DNA from: Euryodendron excelsum
Taxonomy: Eukaryota; Streptophyta; Magnoliopsida; Ericales; Pentaphylacaceae
NCBI GenBank assembly: GCA_033060915.1
Contig: CM065384.1
Span: 30,340,501 to 30,404,500 of the forward strand
Direction of reading: 5' to 3'
DNA length: 64,000 bases
The notes beneath the pieces were generated by a model. That model was not told the DNA's origin, made no database searches, and saw nothing but the letters and a program-made list of their open reading frames with translations. Shown piece by piece: positions 1 to 12,258 of this stretch (its first letter is position 1; the number at the start of each line of letters is the position of its first letter). Both the position numbers and the translations under genes were made by a program.

Positions 1-322
1 ACTTGAAATACCCCACGTGTACTCCAATTTTTCTTGGATCTTGTGGCATGTTCACACACACTGCTGCAATCCAGTCTCTGCACACTACTGTTTATCTTCT
101 TTCCTTTTCATCCCAGAGCCAGCTAGGAATTGTGATCCTTTTTCTTGCTGCTGATTCAATTTCTTCCATGCTTGGGCTGCTAAATCAAATAATTTACATA
201 CAGGCTCTTTAGGACTATATATATATATGGAGCACTGTCGGCTGCGGCTTCTTGCATTAAGGTTCTTTGACATGGCTTAATAGATTATTAAGGTGGTCAT
301 CAGCTCTCAATATTATTGCAAT

Positions 323-385
<63 letters not shown>

Positions 386-932
386 ACTATATAACGAAAA
401 AACTGGAGCTGCTAACCCTAACCCAGACAAAAAAAATTCTGCTCAAATCCAAAGGTCATTGATTATTGAGTCCTACTTATGTTCAACCATGGGGCTATAT
501 TATATGTTTGCACCGTCCAAATGTTTACGTAGTTGATATATTAGGAGGTCGATCAAATGAAACGTAGAAGCTGGAAATTTTTAGTGATGAAAAACAATGA
601 GTACCTAGCTAAAGCCACAGGGAGCCTAAAGAATTTAATTAACAGTTACTTTTCAACAATCTCAGGAGTTCAGCGTAATGCTAAAAATGTTATGCAATTG
701 AAAGGCAAAAATAATGGGAAAATAAGACAAGCAATGGCAAAGCTGAAACATAAGAGTTCGATATGTGGTTTACCTATCAAGTAGGCTATGTCCACGGGCA
801 AAGACGGTAATTAGATTCCATTCCCACTAAAAATGAAGGAGATCACAAGGGAAGAAGCCACAAGTATCATACCCAAAACCCTAAAGAGAATACAAAAAAC
901 AACAACCTAAACCCTCTCAACGAATACATCAA
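1..932. other. Intergenic, no gene recognised
   Basis: No recognisable coding exon on either strand. Open frames such as the 75-codon frame at 557-784 (+) have no family resemblance I can name. The stretch holds a long (AG)n tract and, just after it, a short telomere-like CTAACCCTAACCC at about 416-428. Confidence 0.5.
325..385. repeat. (AG)n microsatellite, about 60 bp
   Basis: Uninterrupted AG dinucleotide run, the longest in the window. Confidence 0.95.
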
Positions 933-1071
933 GAAAAATGCTAGTCACATCAGTCGCCAGCTGATGGCGATTACCTCAGTTGGGGCTTGCTAGTTGAGTG
1001 TGAACCATAACTAAGGTGTCAGCTATCAGCTGGCGACTGATGAATAGTCGTAACTATGATTAGCACTTCTC
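933..1071. mobile_element. Mutator-type MITE, 139 bp, 9-bp TSD
   Basis: A perfect 9-bp direct repeat ATACATCAA flanks the segment (924-932 and 1072-1080). The ends are imperfect inverted repeats: GAAAAATGCTAGTCA on the left against GAGAAGTGCTAATCA read inward from the right. Further in, CATCAGTCGCCAGCTGAT on the left pairs with its complement at about 1024-1042, so the element can fold into a hairpin. The 9-bp TSD and G-starting TIRs are the hallmarks of Mutator-like MITEs. There is no coding capacity. Confidence 0.8.
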
Positions 1072-1984
1072 ATACATCAAACTTCTCTGTTTTGTCTCTC
1101 TCACCGCAGACAAATTCCTAGTACAGTACCGTACTGTATTGTTTTTTAGAGGCAACCATTTTTCCGATCCTTTCCAGCCAGAAAACCTCTAAAATAAATT
1201 CTCATAAAAAATAATGTAAAATAGGAGACCCAAAAAATACAAAAATTAAATTGGAGACAAATTAACCCCACAAAATAGCTAACAGGTGAAGATGTCTTAA
1301 AGAAAGTTTTCAATGGTACTGGTTCAAAAAGTTGAGTAAATAATACAAGATTATATTTGAAAATTGGTATAAGGGTAGCACCAAGTGTTGTTTAATGGAG
1401 CTTGCATGATTTTTCTTGTCTTGATCTTTTTTATTGGAATGAGCTACTGGATTACATTGCTTCTTGATTTAGTTAGGTTGAACTAGAGTATATCTACATC
1501 TAAAACCAATCACAGTGTGGTTTTGTAATTAAGTTCTATAAGGATGGGGTACTAGGAGTTCTATGTGTATATTACCTTAATATTGATTTACGTTATATAT
1601 ATATATATATATATTAAATTGGATGCTACAATAACTGCAACTGATCATAACCAGGTGCCAGATAATTAGATCCTGGTCGTTCTAGAGGTAATGTTTAGAA
1701 CATTAACAATTTATTTTGTCGTCAGTATAACTTCATACATGGCTGGAAATTTGTAACTGAAGAAGTCATACTTCTTAAACTTATACTTCCATGTGTGAAT
1801 CAATTGATGCAGCAATAGAGGCTGAAGTTCTCGGTAAAAATAGTATTTCGTGCTTTCCCAACTGAGGACAATTTTAGGGAATGAACAAAGAAACACGATG
1901 CATGTTCGCACTCATCATCAAGACTTCAGTCAGATCTTGGAAGTTAAAAGGTAATATTATGATTACATTGTAAAATGTAATTAC
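1072..1984. other. Intergenic, no gene recognised
   Basis: AT-rich sequence with a short (TA)n run at about 1591-1613. I see no coding exon or element boundary. Confidence 0.45.
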
Positions 1985-2545
1985 AAGTTCCCAACTTTGT
2001 GTTTGTGAGCATTAAAATAATTTTAATTAATTTACTTTTAATTTTAATAAATTTTATTGAGCATTTTGTAGGCTTTTAGATAAAAGAGACAGAAAACCCA
2101 CATGAAAATAAATGAGTCTTCATTGATTGGAGCCCACCCACATGGGTAAATATTCATTTTTTAACAATTCCACCAAAACAAATAACCCATGTTTTTGCTT
2201 TTGGATAAAAAGGAAGCAAATTCGCATGAAAACATGGCAATTGATATGGAAAAAAAGCAATTGACATGAAAAGAGGACATTCACATGGAAAGAAGGTAAA
2301 ATAAGAAATTAATAATTAAAGAAAAGAATAACGCATCATTGTAGAAAATTAATGACTTAATCTTGTGAGTCTATAAATAGCAACATCAAACCATAGAAAG
2401 GAGGGAGGAGGCAAGAGAGAGAGAGAGAGTGAGAGAGCTTGGGGGAGAGTCCAGCCTTTGGCTGAGACTTCTCTCCTAGAGATTTATTTCTGGGGGTATA
2501 TTTATTTTCTATTTATATATGTTGTTTTGTATTAAACCTTTTTAT
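1985..2545 (+). mobile_element. LTR-like fragment with its own promoter (solo LTR or TRIM)
   Basis: The segment looks like an LTR in + orientation. An AT-rich U3-like part is followed by a clear TATA box (CTATAAATAG, 2371-2380), a purine-rich leader with a short (GA)n, and a T-rich end. It abuts the 3'-truncated end of the gypsy protease remnant at about 2545. I could not define TG...CA ends or a target-site duplication, so both boundaries and class are uncertain. Confidence 0.35.
2371..2380 (+). promoter_or_regulatory. TATA box of LTR-like fragment
   Basis: CTATAAATAG, followed about 30 bp downstream by a purine-rich leader. This is a canonical plant TATA box, probably the retroelement promoter. 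Confidence 0.45.
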
Positions 2546-2589
2546 TTATAAAGTTTATTAGAGAATGATCACATGAGTTTACCACGGTG

Positions 2590-4845
2590 TCTAACACTAC
2601 GAAATCAACTGAGAAGTAGAATTTATCAACTTGGAAAAGCACATCTTCTACCATGCCTCTAGGAATTTTAATTAAACGATCAGCTAACTGTAGAGTGATT
2701 CTGGTAGGTTTCAACTCTCCTAACCCTAACTGTTGGTAAACAGAATCAGGTAGCAGATTCACACTGGATCCTAGATCCAACAAAACGTTATCAACCCTAT
2801 GATCTCCAATTATGCATGGAATGGTCGGACTCTTTAGGTCCTTGTATTTTGGTGAAAGATTTACTTGTAGAATCTCTCTAGCTTCTTAGTTCAGAAAGAG
2901 ACTTCTCTCACAGTGAGCTGTCTCTTAATGGTGCACAAGTCCTTTAAGAACTTTGCATATGAAGGGATCTGCTTAATGACATCTAGGAATGTAATATTAA
3001 TTTTCACTTGCTTGAATACCTCATAGATTTTCGAGTTTATTAATTCTTGCTTCAGTTTGGCTAATCTATGAGGGAATGGGACATATGATAAATCCTCTGT
3101 ATCAATGTCCGCTGATTTATCCCTAGAGTCATCTTCCCTAGGCTTCTTTCCTAACTCCTCCACTACCTCTTTAGGATTTTCTCTATCCTCTTCTAATGTT
3201 TTTCTACTCTCTTGCTTGTGTCCTCCCTAGGTGCAGACTCTTTACTAGGAATAGTTTTATCTATGACTTTTTCCCTCCTTAGGATGGTTATTGCTTGAAC
3301 TTGCTCAAGATTTGGTAGATTTGGATTTATCTCTACGCCATGAGTTTGCTTATTAGGGTTGGGTAATGGTTGTGCAGGGAATGTGTCTTTCTCTTTGGTC
3401 CATGATTGAGCAAACAAAGTCTTTAACTCTTCTATGGATTTATCAAATCTAGTATTAGTTGCTTGGTATACCTGTATGAATTGGATTAAAGGATCTTCTA
3501 CAGTTCTTAGAGGAAGTGGTTTATACACGTTTGTTGTTGGTGTTAAAAATTATTGACCTTATGCTTGGTATTGATTAAGGGGGCCATTAAGTTGCTGTGG
3601 TTGTTGGTATTGTTGGGGTGTTGCGTTACCATCATTCCTCCAACTGAAGTTGGGATGGTTCCTCCACCTTGGGTTATACATAGATGCATATGGGTTTCCT
3701 TGTCCTTGTGGGGCTTATGTTGGTTTACTATAAGGAGCAATAGCATTTACTTGACCATGCAACACTTCCTTAAAGGCTGAAATTGTAGGACAGAGATCTA
3801 TCTTATGCTCATTACTATCATACACACTATAATTAACTTGGGTTTCACTCTCAACTGCTGTAATTTTTTTTTATTTCTAAGCCCTCTAATCGCTTAGTCA
3901 ATGTGGCTATCTTTGAATTATCCTCATCTAAATGTCTTAACGGGTACATGGTGTATGTCCTTAGGTTGTTTCTAATCTCGGGATTTTTAGTCCCTGTGGT
4001 GTCCCAATCTCTCGCATTATCAGCTAGAAAATCAAAGAAGTCATAAGCTTATTTTGGAGATTTATCATAGAAAGAACCGTTGCACATTGTCTCCACAAAC
4101 CTTTTGAGTTCGGGAGTCAAGGCAGAAAAGAAAGTACTAACCAACCTACATGGGTCTTGTCCATGATGCGGACACGAATTCAAAGTTCTTTATATCTCTC
4201 CCAACTATGGTAAAACGTTTTATTGTCAAAAGGAGTAAACTGTGAAATTTAGCGACGAATCGCCTTTGTGCGATAGTCAAGAAAGAACTTTTTTAGAAAC
4301 TTGGCCAGAAGGACATCCCATGATGGAATAAACCTCGGCCTTAAAGAGTTTAGCTAAATTTTTGCTTTATCCTTTTACGAGAATGGAAACAATTTGAGAC
4401 AGATGATACCGATAGAGCAGGTATTATCAAAACACATGTTACAGACCTCTTCAAACGCTTTAAGATGGGTATATGGATTTTTAAAATCAATCCCATGAAA
4501 ATGTGTGATTAGTTCCATAATACCTGACTTAAGATGGAATGCATTTTGTTCAGGAGGTAATATGATACAAGAGTTTGGAGTTTGTCTTTGTGAATTTAGA
4601 TAATCTCTCATAGTTCTCTGCAGTGGTACAGGTGCTTGGGGTTATGGGGGTTGCACGTTATTACTCTCATCCCTATTCTCATCATTACCCAGTAAGTAGG
4701 TCATGTCAAAGTCTATAGATATTAGTGTAGAATTGGGAAAAACTCTAGATCGAGCGGCGTAAACAAATGGGGTTATTCGCAGAAGTCTATGTGTATTGTC
4801 CCTTCGCCAAACTGACATACAATGCAATGCACATAAATGCACCAA
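2590..4845 (-). pseudogene. gypsy gag-protease remnant
   Basis: Gag/protease polyprotein in pieces on the minus strand. A gag N-terminal region at 4845-4375 includes the stretch MRDYLNSQRQTPNSCI, and 'FHGIDFKNPYTHLKAFEEV' is typical of retrotransposon gag. The gag core continues at 4370-4000 only across stops and shifts. 3528-3193 is a Pro/Lys/Glu-rich linker. 3163-2891 ('PFPHRLAKLKQE', 'YAKFLKDLCT') is the segment that normally precedes the protease in these elements. 2783-2590 has the protease active-site motif LDLGSSVNLLP, where the canonical D-S/T-G appears as DLGSS. No RT follows. Each piece is recognisable but the reading frame is destroyed. Confidence 0.85.
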
Positions 4846-5217
4846 TCTACCATAACAGTGAAGTAGAGATAAATAATATTTAATTTAAATTTTCCAACAG
4901 AATCAGCAATTTCCACATAAAATAACCACCAATTTGCAATTAAACCCTAAATCTCCTCTAAATAAAAAAAAATAAAATTTATCTAAAAGAAATTAGTAAA
5001 ATAAAGAAAAAAAAATCTAATAAGCTCGCAGATAGGAGGGATAGACCGAGGTTACCCAATTGAGCGTTTAAATTTCCTCGTAGTTGTAGTTTGATGGTGA
5101 AACTATTTCTGCAGGAATCAATTCCTCTCAAGTTCATTTGCTTTGTTTTTGTTCTTGTATATTTTTATTTTTTTTGCCTTGTTTGTTTTTCTTACCTTAA
5201 CTTATTTGCTTTGTAAT

Positions 5218-5236
5218 GTCCCCGGCATTGGCGCCA
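5218..5236 (-). other. Primer binding site, tRNA-Asp type
   Basis: On the minus strand the sequence reads TGGCGCCAATGCCGGGGAC, five bases from the LTR end. It is complementary to the 3' end of plant tRNA-Asp with one or two mismatches, as is usual in Athila/Tat-type gypsy elements. Confidence 0.8.
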
Positions 5237-5241
5237 AAAAG

Positions 5242-6678
5242 TGATCGTTCCTGAATAGTGCAATTTATATTTGTTAGTGTGCAGGTGCGATGCAGTAATA
5301 ATATCTCAGTAAGTCCAAGGTCGATCCACAGGGAACACAAGAATAAACTTAATCTGGCAAAGTCTACAATCAGAACAAAAGGATTACGAACTCAGAATTA
5401 ATTGAAATTACAAGCAAACTTCCAAAAAAAGAAAATAAAAATCAATTGTTAAAAATGGTTGATCTAAATTATCATACAATAAAATTAAACTAATTTTAGG
5501 GATATATTCAAATAATATAAAAAGGTCTTGGCAAGATTTGATCCAGTAATAGGCCTACAAGTAGGTTCCTAAGATAGTTTTAATTAAAGAAACTCAAGAT
5601 TCGATCACCCTTTTGAAGTTAATATTCAATTATTTACTAGTGTTTCTACCAAGGTCCCATTCATACATGTCTCAGTTTATAAATCTGTCTACAATGTATG
5701 TTTGAAACTTAATCAAGAACAGTAGATTTCTAAAGTACTCTTAATAGGAATATGTTTACAATTATAATCACTACGCTTATCAGAAATTCTAGGTATACGT
5801 ATCCTTGCTTACCAATCAGTTTATACATACACGCTAGATATGATCAAGAATATTGTTTTAGAAGATATTCATGGGCAAAAAATGAATCTTAATCCAAGAT
5901 CTTGAAATATTGAAAAATAAATAACTATTTTGAATCTCTACTTGTAGCCTAGTTACTTTCTCAACCCATACCAAGAACGGATTTAATTACTAAAAAATAT
6001 GATAAAGACTGCAAGAATGGAAATAATAATTAAAGAAAGAAAATACTGCATTAAAGAAATATAATTTGAATTCACAATAAGAACAAGAAGAAAAACCAAA
6101 GATGAAAACTAAAAATTAAAAGATTAAAACATTCTCTCTTGAAAGATGAAAAGTTAGTTGCCTCCAAAAAATGAACATTCAATTCCTCCTAAAAACCCTA
6201 GAATTCTTCTCCTTCTCCTAAACCTAAAACTCCTAAGTCTATCCTACTTCTTCCTTCCCCATCTACAACTGAAAAGTGAGTTAATCTACAATTTTCGTTG
6301 TCAGGCATACGGACAGGTCCCACCAAATGCTCAGACGGGCTGCGTCACTTCATAAAAGTTGTAGATCTCAAAAAGTTATATGAAATCGATACATTATGGG
6401 CCTTAATAGCCTTTCTGGTTGGAGAGATATAGGCTTATAAAGTTCCAGTTCTGCATACTTCAACAACTTGTACCACAGCTTCAGCAACTTGTACCTTGAC
6501 AGTAACCTCTTAAAACCTATGATTGAATTGCATTCGAAATCATTCCATTTAAGCTCAAAACCTACATAAAGTATAATACACTTAATTAATATCAAAACAT
6601 AACCAAAAAGACATATATAATCATAAACTAATACTAACAAAGTATTAATTAAGGACTTATAATTACACTTTTGAAGCA
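5242..6678 (-). repeat. 5' LTR of truncated gypsy element, about 1.44 kb
   Basis: Starts TGATCG (plus-strand view) next to the PBS. Ends near TTTTGAAGCA, an end closely resembling that of the gypsy LTR at 25795-27088 (TTTTGGAGTGTAAGCA). It contains the 'gatccacagggaa' sequence frequent in this LTR class. The right boundary is inferred from that resemblance, and no second LTR or TSD was found. Confidence 0.65.
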
Positions 6679-6689
6679 CCATCAATTTA

Positions 6690-7245
6690 TGAGCTGAACA
6701 ACATCTTAATTGTTGATTCTCTGTACTAAACTAAGAAATTTTCTTTCCTGGGGTATTAGCTGCACTTCCACTTGCTTATACACTTTTTGAGAGAGTTACC
6801 CATTGTATAATATTTGTATATTTCACTTAGGAGGGTTTGTAAACTTGTGAGTTTGAGTATTCTTATTAAAAACACTTGAAAGGTTAAGTGAAACTTGGAC
6901 AAAATCACTTGAAGGGTTTGAGAGTTTGGAAATAGCTTTTGCAAGGAGTGAGTTGGGCACTTAGCAACTAGCACCTGCTGTATAAAGGACTTTTGCATAA
7001 TGGAAGAGCTTTCAAGGGAGTCTTGGGAGTGAGGACGTAAGTCAAACGTTGTGACTGAACTTCGGTAAATATGGTGTTCATTTTTGTGCTTTGTTCTTCA
7101 TTCTAGTATCTCATTACTTGCTTGCATTGCACTTATACTATTTAATTTACAGTTCCTTTGGATTATTAGATTTTAGATTGCATCATTGTGTGAATAATTT
7201 TGAAAAACCCAATTTAGACCCCCCCCTGGCCCGCGCTCTCTGCCC
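6690..7245 (+). mobile_element. Copia-type LTR remnant (SIRE/Maximus-like end)
   Basis: The last ~250 bp resemble the R-U5 part of plant copia LTRs: 'gaggacgtaagtc...gaacttcggtaaatatggtgttc' and then an 'aaaaacccaatt...cccccc' end. No gag-pol follows, because a LINE fragment begins immediately. I treat it as a solo or truncated LTR. The left limit is approximate and no TSD was found. Confidence 0.4.
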
Positions 7246-7261
7246 CTCTTGAGTTCCATAT

Positions 7262-9838
7262 TTGGGCCAACACACTTACCTTGAGTCAAAGTTTGAGGAC
7301 CAAGAAGTTTGGAATGCTATTAAGAGCTACGCAGGAAATAAGGCCCCTAGCCCAAATGGTTTCAATTTCCTCTTCATCAAGAAGTTCTGGAGTACTATCA
7401 AACCTAAGGTGATGAAATTCCTGAAGGAATTCCAAGATAATGGAAAGCTTGTTAAAGGTTTGAATTCATCCTTCATCTGTCTTATTCCAAAATCTAACTT
7501 CCCTAAATCTTTGAATGATCATAGACCTATTAGTCTAGTAAACTCAATGTATAAAATCCTTGTAAAGTTGATGGCCTCCAAACTAAGCAATGTCATGAAT
7601 GAAATCATGTCTAATAGCCAAACAACTTTTGACAAGAAGAGATAGATAATGGATGGTATTTTGATAACTAATGAAGTCATATATGAATGTAAGACAAAAA
7701 AAAAAAAAAAAAAAAGGGATAGCTTTTAAACTTGATTTCCACAGAGCTTTTGACACTATCAATTGGAATTATCTCCTACAATTGATGAAATCTATGGGTT
7801 TTAGCATTAAATGGATTGACTAGACCAAGGAATGTATCTCCACGGCATCAGTCTCAATCCTAGTAAATGGGTCAGCTACAAAGGAAGTAAAAACAGAGAG
7901 AGAACTAAGGCAAGGTGACCCATTTTCCCCCTTTCTATTCAACATAGTTGTTGAAGGATTGAATATCTTACTCAATAGAGCAAGATCACAGGGTCTGATA
8001 AATGGGCTAGAGGTGGGAGATAATGGCATGGTCATCTAACACCTTTAATTTGTTGATGACACCATCCTCTTCTGCAATGCTGACATGGAAGATCTAAGGA
8101 GAATAAAGAAAATTCTAAAGTCATTTGAGTTGGCATCTAGGCTCAAAATTCAACTTCAATAAGTGTTCAGCATGTGGAATTGGCATTGATTATCTGATCA
8201 TGAAAGAAGTCACTTCATTATTCAATTGCAGAAAGATAAATCTTCCTATTAATTATCTTGGTTTGCATATTGGGGCCAACCCTGGAAAAATAGTTTCATG
8301 GAACTAGTTATTAATAGAATGAAAAGCAAACTTGCAAATCGAAAAAGGAAATACCTTTCCTTGGGAGGCAGAATAACCATCTTAAAAACAGTCTTATCTA
8401 GCTTGCCAGTGTATTACATGTCTCTCTATGTGATGCCTACTAATGTTTGTAAGGAGCTGGAAAAAACTTAGAGAGTCTTCTTATGGGGAGGCACAAAAGA
8501 TAAGAGAAGCATCCACTGCCTCGGATGGAGTAAGGTCACCTAAAGCAAGCCTAATGGTGGATTAGGCCTCATGCCACTGAAAGATGGAAATAGAGCTCTC
8601 TTACAAAAATGGCGGTGGAGATTTGGGATAGAAAAAGAATCACTTTGGAGGAATCTAATCTGTGAGAAATATGGAATTGATAAAAAAAAAAAAAAAGAGA
8701 TGGACTCCGGAGGTTACTGAAGGGGTAAAGCTTGCAAGTATCTGAAAGGGTATTCTTCAATCATGACTCAAAGAGGAAAGGGGAATCAATGCTCTGAGGA
8801 AACACTTCATCATCAAAATTGGCTCTGGCTCTGTCACTATGTTTTGGAAAGAGAAATGGATAGGGAATTATACTCTCAAGGACATATTCCCAAGATTATT
8901 TCTGCTATCCACTCAATAATCAGCTTTTATAATGGACCTCTTCCAACCTAGAGAGAGACAATCAGGTGAATAGTCTCTTACTTTTAGAAAGCAACTACTC
9001 CAATGGGAATTAGAGTAGCTGATTAACCTTAAATTGATTCTAAATTCAGTAAATCTCAAGGCATCCACTCATGATTTGATCCAGTGGGAAGGTCTAAGGA
9101 AGAATGAGGCATTTTTTTGTCGAATCCACTTGTCATCTCCTTTAATATAGCAAAGGCTTTGATCTTAGCCATTGTAGATTAGCACGTTTGATCAAAGGCT
9201 CTGCCAAACTGCAAGCTTTTGGTTGGATAGCATTAGCAGGAATGATTAAATCAAGAGTCACGCTCCAAAGCATAAACTTCTTACCTACAGACAGTAACAC
9301 CAATAGTGTTCTTTATGGCAATGACACTAAATCCAATGACCATTTTCTCCTAAACTGTAGATTTACATGGCTCATATGGTCCAAAATTCTAAATTGGTGG
9401 GGCTTGCAATGGTCTAGTCCTAGCACCTTAGTTGCCCATGCAATGTGGTGGATGGATTCCAACAATTCAGGGCTGAAGAAACTGATGTAGTAAACATGTT
9501 CCTCACAACTCTATAGAACACCTGGAAAGCAAGAAACAATGTAATCCTCAATCATCAATTAATTGAATGGGAAGGAATAGTCGAAAGGCATCAAGCTACA
9601 GGTTGTTCTTCGGGTGAAGGCAGAAATCAAAGTCGATTGTTTTACAGTTTTAGATTTCTTCAATTGTATTGAAGGTGTTTATAGTTTAGTAATTTAGTCT
9701 CTTGCATTCCAGGCATTGGCTTCTTGCCGATTCTTTAGTTTTGATTTCGGGTCGTGTCTGTATTAGTAGGCCTCATTTGCCTTCTGTTATTCTATCCTCT
9801 TAACCAAATAAATTCCTTTTGTGGATCAAAAACAAAAA
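7262..9838 (+). pseudogene. L1-type LINE ORF2 remnant, 5'-truncated
   Basis: A broken reverse transcriptase frame of a plant non-LTR element. 7280-7645 reads through the RT fingers/palm start (GNKAPSPNGFNFLFIKKFW, then CLIPKSN, DHRPISLVNSMYKIL and LMASKL). The frame then passes a stop, giving FKLDFHRAFDTINW (~7727-7770), LRQGDPFSPFLFNIV (~7905-7950) and the catalytic box FVDDTILF at about 8049, where FADD is usual. The zinc-binding RT C-terminal domain lies at about 9188-9490. A-rich sequence near 9838 looks like the 3' end. Two poly(A) expansions (7696-7715, 8682-8696) interrupt the frame where Lys codons would be. The upstream endonuclease and ORF1 are absent, as in a typical 5' truncation. 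Certainly non-functional. Confidence 0.85.
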
Positions 9839-10883
9839 AACTAATTACATTAAATTGCAGCTTTGTTCATTTCTAGGGTTATAATACATTTTTTGCCTAA
9901 CCTTGACTTAGTTTAGTTAGACTAAGTTCCTCATTAATTAGATTAAGATTCTCATTACATCAAATGAAAAAAGAAAAGTACAAATACAGAAACAAAAGGT
10001 TCAATTGCTCCAAATTTGGATCCTAGCACTTGTAGTGCAATTGGAGATGTGAACCATGTTTCACCGATGTAGTTTGGCCTATCCAACCGGGCAAAAAAAA
10101 AAACTAGAACCATATACCAAGTAAAAAAAAAAAATTCTCACTGTATGTGTGTTAAAAGAAAAGAAAAAAAAAGAACAAGAGCCATATACCGAGCAAAAAA
10201 ATAATAATTATAATAAGTCTCTCTGTTTGTGTGTATGTAAATCTATTGCATGAGATAATGTTAATTCACACAGTTTTCCAAACCCTCTGAGGGGAATAAA
10301 AAAAGGGTGGGATGTATTTCATCAATAATTAATCTCAACACAAAACATTGCTCATTGCATTGTTGAAAAGCAAATGTTTAAATCCTAGCATATCCTTTAA
10401 ATTATTAAAAACAAATAATTTTATTTCCTTTTTGATGCGGATGAACCCTAGTTTAACTCAATATGAATGTGCTTAGAAGAAATTAATGCCAAACACGAGA
10501 CTAATCTTTCCTGCGAGGAGGATATGCATTAGAAATAAGCATATTTTCACTTGTAACAGTCACCCAATGTATCCAGCATGGCTGTTTTGATTTCAAATTA
10601 AGTTTACTGCATTGAACACCCCAAATCTTTTATTGATGACACGCTTAATTATATGAAATTAGTGTATTTGTGTAGTTGTAAATCATAGTGATGATTCAGA
10701 ATAAAGAGCTTGATCTATTGAAATTCACCTCATATATATGTATATGACCGTCTCAACCATGTTAACTGTACCTAAAAGAAGATCATGTTATACAGACTGT
10801 GAACTTAGTAGCTAGTACTTGTGAGCCAGCTTAATTACATGTGACCTGAAGTGAATAATGCATGAAATCACAATACCCTAGGT

Positions 10884-10886
<3 letters not shown>

Positions 10887-10922
<36 letters not shown>
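10887..10922. repeat. (TC)n microsatellite
   Basis: Uninterrupted CT dinucleotide run. Confidence 0.95.
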
Positions 10923-10927
<5 letters not shown>

Positions 10928-11852
10928 TCAATTTTTTTTTATGGAAAAATGAAGAGTTATAGTGTCCATTCTTGGATAATTCTAGAATGTAGAGATAGGA
11001 AAATTGCTAAACTAATCGGTAAAGATCAAGAACATTCTTAATGAAAAGATAGATTAATGCCATTGTCACAAACCTTTTTTTTTATTTTTTTTCCCGGTTC
11101 TTTCTGGGTGGTTGGGGTCCTAGGCCCAACATTAGACCTTTAAGTCCACCCTATAAATTTGATTCCCTCCTCCTCCACCTACCCTATCCTACCCTACCCT
11201 GTGGCCTGTGGAGAGAGACAGAGATTTGATTGATACTCCTTGTTATCCAATCCAATTCCACCTTTAATTATATTGCTTCACTGGATGTTTTGTTAGGTCA
11301 ACCTCCTCCAAACAATGGAAGGTAGTAAATTTTTCTTTGGGTGTCAAAAAAAATATATATAATTTTAAGCAATAACTACTGCTTAAATATTAACAACCCC
11401 CCTCCAAAAAAAACATAAAGACAATGTAGTATCTATAGACACACAAAAACATTTGCTTAATAGGAGATAATTATGTTTTAAAAAGAGTAATAGAAATAGT
11501 TATGAGTTGTGAGAAGGTTATACAAATGATAAATGTAGAAATCATTAATTTAAAATGAGGAGGAAATCTAATCCAAGGCTTATAATTTTGATAGATATAC
11601 GGAGACTCTCTTCTGTAATTGTGAATTTTACCAATGAAAGAAGTGAAGATTTTAATGCTAAATTTTGGCATCTTAATTTCCTAAGTTAGAAAGATTTCAA
11701 TATATTGGAAATTTGGAGAGGGCCAATTATTTACTTTTGGAAGGAATTATTATGAATATCACCTAGCAGGCTATCATAAAAGGGACATTTAATAAAATAA
11801 AAATAAAAACAATTTTGGTGGGGGTGGGGGGTTGAACATATATTAACATTCT

Positions 11853-12258
11853 TAAGAGTGTACAAACGAACCGACTAATGTAAGAACCGAACCAACCAAC
11901 TCTATGAGTCAGTTTATTTTAGGTTTGACAAAAGTTTAGTTTAGTTTAGTTCTAGGTGTAAAAAATGTCAACTTGATCAAATCAATTCAGTTCTCGATCC
12001 AATATTTATATGGCATAGAAAATAATAGATTATAAATATTGTTATTTGTATTTAATTTTTAGATAAATAAACTAAGTTTTATACAATAATTAAAATAGAT
12101 TCGAATTGACTCAACCCAATCTTAACCTGACTCACATCGAGACATGGAAATCGAACTTACTCGGATTGGTGCAGTTCGATTTTAAGTCCAAATTTTAAAA
12201 CGGATCAAATCGGGTCAGTTTTTGAGTTCTGCCTGAACCCGACCCAAGCACACCCTAT
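11853..12258. mobile_element. hAT-like non-autonomous element (candidate)
   Basis: About 400 bp rich in 'gaaccgaacc' and 'ggtttgac/gggtcagt' wording, bounded by AAGAGTGTACAAACGAACC on the left and a right end that reads AGGGTGTGCTTGGGTCGGG inward. TIRs of the TAGGGGTGTGCA type are known from plant hAT MITEs. I could not find a clean 8-bp TSD, so the boundaries are tentative. Confidence 0.4.

Larger units (their letters stand above)
2546..6678 (-). mobile_element. Truncated Ty3/gypsy element (LTR-PBS-gag-protease)
   Basis: A minus-strand element. Reading leftward it shows a 5' LTR (6678-5242), a tRNA-Asp-type primer binding site (5236-5218), gag and the aspartic protease, where it stops at about 2546. 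Reverse transcriptase, integrase and the 3' LTR are missing. The PBS type and gag/protease wording fit the Athila/Tat clade, though the lineage is an inference. Frames are broken by many stops and shifts, so the copy is old. Confidence 0.85.

Noticed and set aside
3..273. Overlapping 60-70 codon frames at the left edge
   Set aside because: No family resemblance, overlapping on both strands, no splice or promoter context.
557..784. 75-codon frame (Lys-rich)
   Set aside because: Length expected by chance in AT-rich DNA. No recognisable domain or neighbour exon.
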